Assembly: GCA_033557465.1 (NCBI GenBank)
Contig: CM066043.1
Span: forward strand, 113,628,778-113,692,777
Reading direction: 5' to 3'
DNA length: 64,000 nt
Source of the DNA: Ichthyophis bannanicus
Lineage: Eukaryota; Chordata; Amphibia; Gymnophiona; Ichthyophiidae
Below, one piece after another: positions 39,068 to 48,344 of this stretch (position 1 is the first letter of the stretch; each line of letters opens with the position of its first letter). Below the pieces are notes generated by a model. The model worked only from the letters and a program-made list of their open reading frames with translations. It was not told the origin of the DNA and did no database searches. A program made the position numbers and the translations under genes.

Positions 39068-40127
39068 AGGGCTTGGTTGCTGAAGGCCTAGATCTCCAAG
39101 ATCTTCCTCTTTCTCAGCAAGTGAAAGATGTTCTTCAAGCTTCCAGAAAACCTTCCACTAGACGTTCTTACGCCTTCAAGTGGAAAAGGTTTACCATCTG
39201 GTGTCCTGAAAAGGGTCTTAACCCCCGTGCCATACCTCTGGAATCGTTGCTGGAGTATCTCCTGCATCTTTCTAATGCAGGCCTTAAGACAAATTCAGTA
39301 AGAGTCCATCTGAGTGCTATTGCAGCTTCACTCAAGCCTCTAAATGGACAACCTGTTTCCTCTCATCTCCTTGTAGCAAGGTTCATGAGAGGCCTCCTTT
39401 TAACAAAGCCTCCCATTAGACCACTTCCGGTGGCATGGGACTTAAATTTGGTTCTTGGTCAGCTTATGAAGCCGTCTTTTGAACCTTTAGCTACTACCTC
39501 CTTGAAATACTTTTCTTGGAAGGTTATCTTTCTCATTGCAATCACATCAGCACGCCGCATCAGTGATTTGCAAGCACTAGTAGCTAATCCACCTTATACA
39601 AGATTCCATCATGACAAGGTGGTCCTTAGGACTAATCCACATTTTATGCCTAAGGTGGTTTCACTCTTTCACCTCAACCAAGAGGTCTACCTAACTGTTT
39701 TTTTCCAGGGCCTCATGCATCACTTGCAGAGAGGAATCTTCATACCCTGGACTGTAAAAGAACTCTGGCTTTTTACTTACAGAGGACACAGCAACATAGA
39801 AAGTCTTCCCAACTCTTTGTTGCTTTTGATCCTTCTCATTTGGGACAACCAGTCTCCAAGAGAACTCTTTCCTACTGGATTGCCCAATGTATTTCTTTCG
39901 CCTATCAGAGCAAGAACATTTCTCTGGAGGGCCATGTCACAGCTCACAATGTGAGAGCCATGGCAACCTCAATGGCTCATCTGAACTCCGTGTCTATCGA
40001 CGACATCTGTCGAGCAGCCACTTGGGCCTCGGTTCATACCTTCACAGCCCATTACTGCTTAGACAAGGACTCCCGCCGGGATGCCTTGTTTGGTCAGGCT
40101 GTTCTCAAACACCTGTTCCATACCTAA
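39068..40127 (+). pseudogene. DIRS A3 tyrosine recombinase, one frameshift
   Basis: The frame is open from 38521 through PSTRRSYAFKWKRFTIW and TSARRISDLQAL (Arg near 39553). A base is lost near 39705, in the T run before the FPGPHASS codons. The frame then resumes through AHNVRAMATS (His-x-x-Arg) and TAHYCLD (Tyr near 40055) to FHT and stop at 40127. Confidence 0.9.
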
Positions 40128-40242
40128 TCAACTCCTACCCACCATCCCTCAGGGGATGCCAGAGATCCAGGTGAGGAAGTGGAGCCCTGTCCCAGGGTCA
40201 CACAACTTCTGGGCGCTCTCCCTGGCATCAAAAGCTAGGGAG

Positions 40243-40342
40243 TCCCCATATGTGAAGACTCATTCCTGCTTGTTCCTGGAGATAGCACAGTTACTTACCT
40301 GTAACAGGTGATCTCTGGGAACAGCAGGAATAAGTCTTCACA
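40243..40342 (+). repeat. DIRS A3 internal complementary region
   Basis: It reads CCCCATATGTGAAGACTC, then TTCCTGGAGATAGCACAG, then CAGCAGGAATAAGTC. The first half matches the left termini of A1 and A2 although A3 has lost its own. Confidence 0.9.
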
Positions 40343-40611
40343 ACCCACCCACCTCCCCTAGGAGTTGTCTCTCTCTCTCTCTTCCTTTCCCTCTCTCTCC
40401 CTCTTTGTCTCAGCTATAAAACTCAACTGAGGAGAGACAGTTGGAAAGGCGGGAAGGCAGCACGCAGGCGCTGTGGGATGCTCCCAAAAGCTTTCTGATT
40501 GGACGCTGGGGAGCATTCCCGCGCAGGCTCCATCGGTACCGACGTACCCATATGTGAAGACTTATTCCTGCTGTTCCCAGAGATCACCTGTTACATGTAA
40601 GTAACTGTGCT

Positions 40612-41505
40612 TTCCTTGAGTTACTCCAATCCAATCCTGAATCCCTCCTTGTCTTAGGACATCAGATGGCTAAGGCTAACTGCTAGCACATGGCTCCCCG
40701 GCTGCAAGAAGGTTACCTGGTGTAAGTTTGCATGGGGCCGTGGAATACGAAAGAGGTGTATAGACAGGAGAAAGGTGGACAGTTGGGTGTCCGCCGCAGT
40801 TAGGGACCGAGGTAACTGGTCTCCTGAGAAGTGCTTATGACCATGTCAGGTGAGGATGGGGACTCTCCTTCCCTGGTGGTAAGGGGGCGTTGTGGTTTCA
40901 GCAAGTTGATCAAGTTAATTTTAGGTTAGTGTAAAGGTTGTTTCCATGAGTCTGCTTTGTCAATAGGATTCTGGAGGTGGGGGACGGAGCCAGCTGGCTA
41001 TCCAGGGAGAGGTCATGAAAAGCATGACATGCTCAGCCTCCAAGCTGCTGGTGGGCGTGAATACCCAAAGATGACAGGACTGGAGTAATTCAAGGAACAT
41101 CAATTAGCAGGTAAGGTCTAATTTCCTCTTCTTTGTAGCTTGGATTGTTGGAGGATACTTGTGCTATTTAGATACAACAAAAGGACATTGTAATTCCATC
41201 CATTCATTTATATCTTGCAATCCCAGTTGCCTACAGATAACCATCTCAAAAACAAGAGCAGCTGGTTAGTGGAATGTAATGAGTTTTGCTATCAGTAATC
41301 TGTCCTTTCAGTGTAAGAGTAATGGAAACCTCAGCAACATCACTAAAAGAAATCTACAGAATAGCAACGTGACCAGCTCGCCACACTTTTGTACATCTTA
41401 CTAATTAGTATATAATTAATAGTCTGGTGCTTCCAGCTTGCTATTTTGATTCTTATTTTATTTTTATTTTTTGTTAATAATTTTGTTTGTTTGACTTTTG
41501 TTTAA
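40612..41505. other. Unassigned; possible remnant of a DIRS lineage C 3' end
   Basis: No protein motif is seen. The string ATCAATTAGCAGGTAAGGTC near 41099 is laid out like a DIRS right terminus (CAGGTAAGTAACT in lineage A), so this could be the distal end of lineage C. That is a weak inference. Confidence 0.25.
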
Positions 41506-41874
41506 CCCTTTCGCGTCCACATAATTGTTTTGTAACTGAAAATTTCTTTTGTTTTTTTTTTTTTATTAAGATTTGAGCTAAATGATGCAGAATATAACGT
41601 TTTTTTTTTTTTTAAATTGTATTTCTAAGAAACAATATTTACTGTTGCCATATGGCAACTACGGTCCTGAATGGCTGCAAATTAAAAACAGTCTTGGCAT
41701 CAGTTTCATTTACTGCTGGGTGTGATAGTTGAAATAACAGTTTTTTTCAGATGTCAAGCACAGATACACATCACATTTCGCACAGTGTGTGGATTTTTTT
41801 GGAAATATAGAATCCGGTGGAAAATTTGGAGTAAATTTGAAGGTTGCCATATGGCAACAACAGCCATGAAAGGG
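41506..41874. mobile_element. piggyBac-type MITE, 369 bp
   Basis: The ends CCCTTTCGCG and CATGAAAGGG are flanked by TTAA (41502-41505 and 41875-41878), the piggyBac target duplication. The perfect 16-bp palindrome GTTGCCATATGGCAAC occurs twice inside (near 41643 and 41843). No transposase. Confidence 0.82.
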
Positions 41875-41899
41875 TTAATTATGTATGTTTTATGGAATC

Positions 41900-42503
41900 T
41901 GCCTTGGAATTGTGCAGAATGCAAATATACTTAAATACTCCATCAAGGACCTCGTCCTCCCCACCCCCTCAAACAGAGCAAGAAGGTCAGCTGCCGCCAA
42001 CACACTGAGCATAGGATTACGAAATGCTCTCAAGCAACCAGAAATAGAGCATTCATGTACTATGCACCCACATGTTGGAATGCCCTCCCGCCCGACATCC
42101 GGGCCATCATGGACCTATTCCAATTCAGGAAGGCCCTGAAATACCACCTTTTCATCCAGCACTTCTCACACAACATCCAGCCACACGCAACCACCAAGAC
42201 AGCTGCTCCAAGACTCTCCCTACCCACAGCCAAAGCGCTGCACATTACAAGCGCATCCCAGGGAGTCTGGTTGTGCTAAACAGCCACCGCTCAGCTTGTA
42301 TATAGCTGTTTAGCCTGTATATAGCTACCTACAGAGTTGCCAGGCTACGGTATAGCCTGTACATAGCCCCAGTTAGACCAAGTTGCATAACCTGTTTTTT
42401 GTAAGTACAGTGCTGGGGTGCCTGCTGTGTACAAATTTACTGTTGAATGTAAGCCGAGCTGATTTTAAAGAGCGCAGTATAGAAAAGACTTTAAATAAAT
42501 ATT
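41900..42503 (+). pseudogene. L2-type LINE ORF2 C-terminus and 3' tail
   Basis: RAFMYYAPTCWNALPPDIR, then FQFRKALKYHLFIQHF, is the end of an L2-type protein. The tail AATGTAAGCCGAGCTG and TTTAAATAAAT closes it near 42503. Confidence 0.75.
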
Positions 42504-42511
42504 GTGTAGGC

Positions 42512-42700
42512 CAGGGGTCTCCAACTCCGGTCCTGGAGTGCACCAAACTAGTCAGTTTTTCGGAATATCCCTAATGAATATGAAGGAAATAAATTTGAAT
42601 GCAACAGGGGCAGTGCAAGCAAATATATCTCATGCACCTTCATTAGGGATATCCTGAAAAGCTGGTTTGGTGTCCTCCAGGACTGGAGTTGGAGACCCTG
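42512..42700. mobile_element. hAT MITE, 189 bp
   Basis: The ends CAGGGGTCTCCAACTCC and GGAGTTGGAGACCCTG are inverted repeats, and the inner words GGAATATCCCTAATGAA and TTCATTAGGGATATCC extend the pairing. The flanks share GTAGGC within an 8-bp window (42504-42511 and 42701-42708), a slightly decayed hAT duplication. Confidence 0.85.
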
Positions 42701-42708
42701 TCGTAGGC

Positions 42709-43610
42709 CTTGCATCCAGAAGAGACTGTGCTTTGGGTCAAGCAGTATTAAAAGAACCTGCTTGCATTATTACCTCAAGTCTCTCACCAAAGAAGGATAC
42801 AAAAGTTGGGTTGCTTGGAACCACTAATTTGTAAAGGTCACATATCTAAGTCTCCAAAAAGTTCCCATCATCTGCAGCAACTCTCAGGGAGATCCCACTC
42901 TGCTTGTGGACCGAGGCAGTAGTGCAGGAACTCACATGCATGCTCAGAGGCTTTAAAATGAAAATCTCTGAGAGCGCTGCTCCATCATGTCTAAGATACT
43001 AGATGACGTTTACTGTACTTTTCACTCCTTTATTTGTGCCTTGTCCTCGCTCCTCAGGTGTTGTCTCCCTTTGATCCTGCTCGGCTCTTTGGATGGCAAT
43101 CTGCTAATGCTCTCGCCGTAGGAGGCAAGTCATGTTTGTTTTCAAACTAGATAGCATTAGGCACATTGTTTATGTATTGATTGAATTCTGCGAGGTGTTA
43201 TAGTCTCTACTGTCCATCATTATTGTTTGGTGTCCCATTTAGTTTTAAACATTGCCTCAGTCTGTACCATAAGCACAGTTCTGTTGCTCTGCTCATTCTT
43301 CTCCAGTTGCCTCCTCTTACTACTAATATTACGTCTTGTATGCAGACAGGTAATGTGATGATATGAAAATGATTTAAGCCAGGCTGATGGATGGAGAGAG
43401 AGAATGGTCACCACTTACAGCTCATTATTCCCTTTTAAGTGCAACAGGAAGTGCAACTTCTGAGGTTTTCCTGCATTATCACATATTTAGGACCAAATGA
43501 CAAAGATATTGTCTTGAGAAGGTTTACATTTTTATAAGCTAGTCAAAAAGATGGATTAAATTAGTCCAATAAAAAGATATCCCCTTATATATTTTTTTTG
43601 TTTTTATTTA
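42709..43610. other. No recognisable feature
   Basis: No motif, terminal repeat or long frame that I can support. It directly abuts the left end of DIRS copy A4. Confidence 0.5.
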
Positions 43611-43986
43611 TCTCCAGGAACAAGCAGGAATGAGTCTTCACATATGGGTACGTCTGTACCGACGGAGCCTGCGCGGGAACGCTCCCCAGCGTCCAATCAG
43701 AAAACTTTTGGGAGCATCCCACAGCGCCTGCGTGCTGCCTTCCCGCCTTTCCAACTGTCTCTCCTCAGTTGTTCTTTTTCCGCGGAGCCAGCAGGTCGTG
43801 TTCCTGTCACCGCAGAAGAATTTCCTTATTTTTTCTTTATTTCTTTTCTGAACGGGTCCGCCTTCCTCGACTCTGTACCGGTACCGCCGGTTCTTATCCT
43901 TTTCTTAAAAAAAAAAAAGACCACCTATTTTTTCTTCAGGTGTACTTCAGTTTTGGGCCTTAGGCCCAAAACCTTCTTCCTTAAAT

Positions 43987-44684
43987 ATGGAAAAACCTGC
44001 CTCAGGTTTTAAGAAGTGCACAAAATGTGGCGGTACTATATCCGTCACCGACACCCATGACTGGTGTCTCAAATGTTTAGGCCCTGACCATTCCATTAAA
44101 GATTGTGTGTCCTGTTCCATGATGTCTAAGAGAGGTCGACAGAACCGAGCTGCCAAGCTCAGTACCCTATTTCCCTCTGATGCGGCTTCGGTGGCATCGA
44201 CGTCTTCCAGGGCTGCTTCTTCCTCACATGGATCTCAGGTAACTAAACATAAATCCAGCCGGTCCTCGAAGGGCAAATCTCCTTCTAAGTATCGAGATGC
44301 CTCTGGCCTTGCCCTCGAGGATTCTGCACCGCAAAATTACTCCGGCGGGAGGCTTTGGCTTCTAAAGCATCATCATTGGGGTTCCAGGACAGTCTAGATG
44401 GCGTGGCCTCAACAGATCTCCTGGTGCCATGCTCTGGGGTACCGGTGGCCTCCACAGGTACCGACTTCCAGGCATTGGCAGCGTCCATGGATCAGAGGAT
44501 TCTGTCCATGGAACGCAGTCTGGCAGCTTTCCTTGTGGCATCGACGCCTGTGGTACCGCAGCAGACTACTCCGCAGGTACTGGCTCCGGTATCGCCATCG
44601 GTACTGATTCCGGTACCGGTGGCATCGGCATCGGTGTCAGCCATACCGGTACCCTGCCCTCTGCAGCCCTCCGGTACCGATGAT
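43987..44684 (+). pseudogene. DIRS A4 gag, N-terminal piece
   Basis: MEKPASGFKKCTKCGGTIS with an intact Cys/His cluster opens the protein. A lost G near 44330 (in ACCGGCAAAATT) shifts the frame, which then continues from 44355 through the Pro-Val repeats. It is cut at 44684 after GGTACCGATGAT by copy B2. Confidence 0.88.
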
Positions 44685-44870
44685 TCTCCAGGACCAAGCA
44701 GCAAGTCAGTCCTCACTTATGGGTGACGTCGGCGCCGACGGAGCCCTCGCGGAGCAATTTTCCCCAGCTTTCGAAGAAAGCCTTTGGGAATTGCAGCGCG
44801 CATGCGCGGTCCCCTTCCCGCCCAAGGGTGCCATCTTGCTCAGTCTCCTTTTTTCCGCGGAGCCCTACAG
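44685..44870 (+). repeat. DIRS B2 left inverted terminal repeat with promoter-like motifs
   Basis: It pairs with about 51590-51760. It holds the 14-bp palindrome CGTCGGCGCCGACG (44727-44740), the NRF1-like palindrome GCGCATGCGC near 44800 and GCCATCTTG (YY1-like, complement CAAGATGGC) near 44830. Confidence 0.88.
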
Positions 44871-45091
44871 ACGTAGTTTGTTATCGCCGCTGAAAAAGTT
44901 GATTTCTTTTATTTTGTTTCTTGTTATTTTTTCTCGGTTCGTGTGTCCTCTTCCCCGCCCGGCATCGATATTCCCTATCGGGTCCGTTCACATATTTTTT
45001 TCTATTTTTCTCCCAACTGGCGTTCCCGCCACTTTTTCCTTCTTCCCTGGCAGCACGGTCTTTCGACCTTGAAGGGGCTCTTTTTCCCCCG

Positions 45092-46451
45092 ATGGCTGCC
45101 AGTGGGTTTAAAAAGTGTGATCGTTGTGTCAAACTTATGTCCCTTACCGACATGCATGACTGCTGCCTCCGTTGCCTCGGACCCGAACATGACTCAATGA
45201 GTTGCGGTCCATGCAACAAAATGTCCTCGAAGGCGTTGAGGAGTCGGCAGTCACAAAAGGAACGAATCTTCTCTGACCCCGCGTCCGGTCGGGCCCGGAC
45301 CTCGTCAGAGGCCTCGACGTCTCGTGGCTCCGGCTCCGAGCACCGTCGGAGTTCCTCTGAACGGGGGTCCCCCGGCCGGGAACACCGTCAGAAGAAGAAG
45401 CCCGCGAGGGTGGCGTCGGAGGACGCTCCTGGTCCCTCGAGGGCCAGGTCGCATAGCCCCGTCGGCCGCCCCGGGTCCTCGGAGGCGGAGAGGCCTTCGA
45501 AGCTTCCTCGTCTCGAAGTGGAGTCGCCTGGACACGTGAGTACTGTAGTCCTCCTGGACTCCCCGGGAGAGCCGACGTCGGGCCCGACACCGTCGGGGGC
45601 TGCTGGGTCTTCTGAGTTTGGTCTCAGATTGACGACCTTGGAGCGCAGTATCGCTGCCTTCATGGACCAGCAGCGGGCATTGATCACCGGCCTCGCCAGT
45701 GCATCTGCCCCGACCACCGGGATGTCGACGCCCAAGTCGACCCCGGAGGCCGAGTCGATCCTCGAGTCCATACGAGCTCGAGTCTATCCTCGGCCAAGGT
45801 CTCCCTCAGCCTCCCGTTCGGGACCGAGGTCCTCGACGCTGGCCTTGGCGTCGGGGCGGAGATCCCCGGCTCTCGCCCACACGGAGCCACTCGATTCCTC
45901 CTCAGAGGAGTCGGGCTGGGACACGAAGGAGGACGAGTCACCCAGTTCTTTTCAGACTCGGTGCGTCCCCTCTGACTCGCCCGAGTCGGAGCCTTGGAGG
46001 CGGTCCCCCCCAGAGGATACCCGGTTCTCTGATTTCGTGAGGGATATGGCCAAGGCTTTGGCCTTCCCCGCGGATCCGGAGGAGGAGCCTCGAGCCGAAG
46101 AGCTAGAGGCCCTCCAATACGACTCTCCCCCGAAGGAGGCCCTTACTGTACCGGTTCCCCCGATGCTGGAGCGGCTACTCTTCCGCATGTGGGAGAGCCC
46201 AGCCTCGACGCCGGTGTTGAGCAAGCGGGTCGATTCCATGTATCGAGTCCGCAAGAACCCCGGGTTCCAGAAGGCACAACTGCCACACTATTCCATGGTG
46301 GTGGAATCGGCCATGCATCGACTTAAGAGTCAAAAGATGCACTCCTCGGTGCCTCCGGGTAAGGAGGCCCGGAACCTGGATGCCCTCGGTAGAAAGTGCT
46401 TCCAGGGCTCTATGCTTGCTTGTCGAGTCCAGACATACCAGCTATATATGG
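45092..46451 (+). pseudogene. DIRS B2 gag, first part
   Basis: The ATG at 45092 opens MAASGFKKCDRC with the cluster CDRC-x12-CLRC-x4-H-x4-C-x2-C. It is followed by a Ser/Arg/Glu-rich region, LERSIAAFMDQQR, an acidic stretch, SPPEDTRFSDFVRDMAKAL and the conserved VDSMYRVRKNPGF block. No break is seen until the solo LTR at 46452. The frame resumes at 47783 in phase. Confidence 0.9.
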
Positions 46452-47549
46452 TGTGATGAAGAAGCCCCAATTTCCACTGTTAAAATACAAAACATGCAGC
46501 ATGTCAGTGCAAAAGCTGACAGGAGAACAGACCAGGTGGATAGCTGTTGTCAGTGGCAACGACAACAAAGGCAGCCACGAGGTCTGGAGAAACGTGTAGT
46601 AAGAAGAAACGCCCTAAATCCCAATAGCATACACCTGGTAGGGAGGAGTATACACAGCCCTTATAAGGATAGTGCAGGGAACACAAGGGGGAAGCATTAC
46701 AAGGACGACACCTCCAAAGAATTGCCAGGAGGAGAGGAATTGTCAGAGAGCTCAGATTTGGAACAAACCTTGAGAGGGAGAAACCTGGGACAAGGTGAGC
46801 ACTGTAGGAAGAGAAGACAGCCTGTCTTACCTACAGCAGTTACCAGAGAGGAACCAGGAAGAGTCTCTCACTTCAGTATAGGAAGTGACTCAGAGTCTGA
46901 ACCAGGAAGCGTTCAACCTCAGAGATACCCAGAATCCACTAGGAGGAAGCAGCTTGCTAGAGCCGAAGCCAGCTGGGCAGCTCCTGCTGATTGCAGAGAC
47001 ACGGCAGCATGGAACCTACGTTCTAACCAGAGGAACTGCAAGCCAGTAGCTAAAAAGTATGTAACAAGAAGCTGGGACTTGGGGAATGAATGTGAGCCAT
47101 TGAAAGTTAAAAGGAATAAAAGTGTTTGTAGAGTGAATGCAGAGCAACCTTACGCAGGAAGCCAGAGGTGGGGGCAGGGCAGCTACTCCCAACCTAACTA
47201 CCTGAATAGAGAGCATTCACAGCCGTTAGAAAAGCTTAGAGACTGGCCAGAAGACGTGTATATGTCAGAAGAGGAGCTGGCAGTAAGCTTTAAACCCCAA
47301 AAGAAGCCTTACAAGCTAAAGTCTGTTAGCAAGAGGGGACAGAGAGTTCCTCTATCCCAAACAGAAGATAGCAACAGAGAAACTTACCGTGAGGGCTTGC
47401 CAAAGGGAAATGTCCAAGCATATTTCAACCAAGAGGGTTTGGAACGTGAGGAGGAACCCATGTTAGTGGACTCTCTCAGTGAATCCTCATCTATATCTGA
47501 CCTAATGGACTGTACATTAGTCTCATCTGAAAGAATATCTCTGCGCTAG
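46452..47549 (+). CDS. Open frame inside the solo LTR (365 codons, no ATG at the start)
   Basis: The frame begins CDEEAP at the first LTR codon, in the same phase as the integrase frame that runs into the LTR of the Gypsy remnant (CDKEAY there). The product would be hydrophilic, rich in Arg, Lys, Glu and Ser, with no membrane segment and no domain I recognise. The end EEPMLVDSLSE...LMDCTLV resembles ETMLVEEEG...YMDCSLS in the other LTR. It could be a carboxy-terminal extension of Pol or a separate accessory protein. Expression is unknown, and a chance open frame is not excluded. Confidence 0.45.
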   Translation, partial: CDEEAPISTVKIQNMQHVSAKADRRTDQVDSCCQWQRQQRQPRGLEKRVVRRNALNPNSIHLVGRSIHSPYKDSAGNTRGKHYKDDTSKELPGGEELSESSDLEQTLRGRNLGQGEHCRKRRQPVLPTAVTREEPGRVSHFSIGSDSESEPGSVQPQRYPESTRRKQLARAEASWAAPADCRDTAAWNLRSNQRNCKPVAKKYVTRSWDLGNECEPLKVKRNKSVCRVNAEQPYAGSQRWGQGSYSQPNYLNREHSQPLEKLRDWPEDVYMSEEELAVSFKPQKKPYKLKSVSKRGQRVPLSQTEDSNRETYREGLPKGNVQAYFNQEGLEREEEPMLVDSLSESSSISDLMDCTLVSSERISLR

Positions 47550-47782
47550 ACAGCCAAAGCATGTATGCTACAGTTAAGTTCCTACCTTGAAGCAAGAAGT
47601 TATTGCTGTATGTCCTTTTGTGTTTTTGCCAAAAGATTGGAATACTTTTGTTTCTGCTTGTGTTCTGTTCACTTGTTTATTAATCCACCCCGGGAGGGGA
47701 ATAAATCCACATTTTGCTTTACCATTCGAGTTTGCACAACTATTTCTTCACCATCAGCAGCACACTGCCCCTGGTGGTGACA
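46452..47782 (+). mobile_element. Gypsy-type solo LTR, 1331 bp, with a long open frame
   Basis: It starts TGTGATGAAGAAGC and ends GGTGGTGACA (TG...CA). The 4-bp target duplication ATGG is exact (46448-46451 and 47783-47786), and removing one copy restores the gag codons YMGMY. AATAAA lies near 47698. The start and the 3' part resemble the LTR of the minus-strand Gypsy remnant at 56541-57960. One frame is open from the first base to a TAG at 47547-47549. Confidence 0.85.
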
Positions 47783-48343
47783 ATGGGCATGTATCTTCAA
47801 GACCTGGCAAAAGAAATTGCCGGGTTCTCTGCTGGTCTCTCCGAGGAACCATTGCAGCAGTTCCAGGCCTTGTCCATAGGGATTCGAGAGTGTTCGAAGT
47901 TCATTTCTCGAGCAGCCTACGATGGCTTCGAAGCATCGGCTCGAATAGCCGGAGCCGGCATCGGGGCTCGCCGTCAGGCTTGGCTTCAGTCATCCGACCT
48001 CGAGCCATGGGTGCAGGACAAGTTGGTCGATGTCTCTTGCAGAGGTGAAAACCTCTTTGGCAAGCCCATGGCTGAAAAGGCGGCGGAACTCGAGTCCGAG
48101 ACTCTCACCAGGACTCGCCTATCCAGAAAGACCTCTGCCCCTTCACAGAAGAGGAAGGGCTCTGGGAAAAAGCCTTTTTACCCGAGGAAGGTGTTTGCTT
48201 ATAAACAACACCACCCACAATATCAGGCCTCAGCAGCCCCCCATCAGGGACAGCAGCCTAAGGGGCAGGGTAACGGATCCCGTAGGCAGAAGGCTCCCAA
48301 GCCCACTACGCAGGCCCCGGCCCAGCAGGGTGGGGGTTTTTGA
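47783..48343 (+). pseudogene. DIRS B2 gag, second part
   Basis: It continues GMYLQDLAKEIAGF, then AAYDGFEASARIAG, WLQSSDLEPWVQDKL, GENLFGKPMAEKAAE and a basic Gln/Pro-rich tail. Joined to the first part there is no internal stop; only the LTR interrupts the gene. The stop is TTT-TGA-C at 48343. Confidence 0.9.
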
Positions 48344-48344
48344 C
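48338..48344 (+). promoter_or_regulatory. Candidate +1 frameshift site, gag to RT (B2)
   Basis: TTT TGA C at the gag stop, with RT in the +1 frame reading TTT GAC TAT. It matches the position and context of the site in the A copies. Confidence 0.45.

Larger units (their letters stand above)
35250..40611 (+). mobile_element. DIRS retrotransposon copy A3, 5' truncated
   Basis: It begins in the leader just before gag (CAGGTGTACTTCAG, identical to A4 at 43938). The left terminal repeat and about 320 bases are missing, and lineage C recombinase abuts it. The right end is TAAGTAACTGTGCTT at about 40611. The internal complementary region (40243-40342) still keeps the sequence of the lost left terminus. 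Confidence 0.9.

Noticed and set aside
40612..41505. Host exons in the unassigned gap
   Set aside because: No frame over about 60 codons with a recognisable domain, and no convincing splice-site pair around one.
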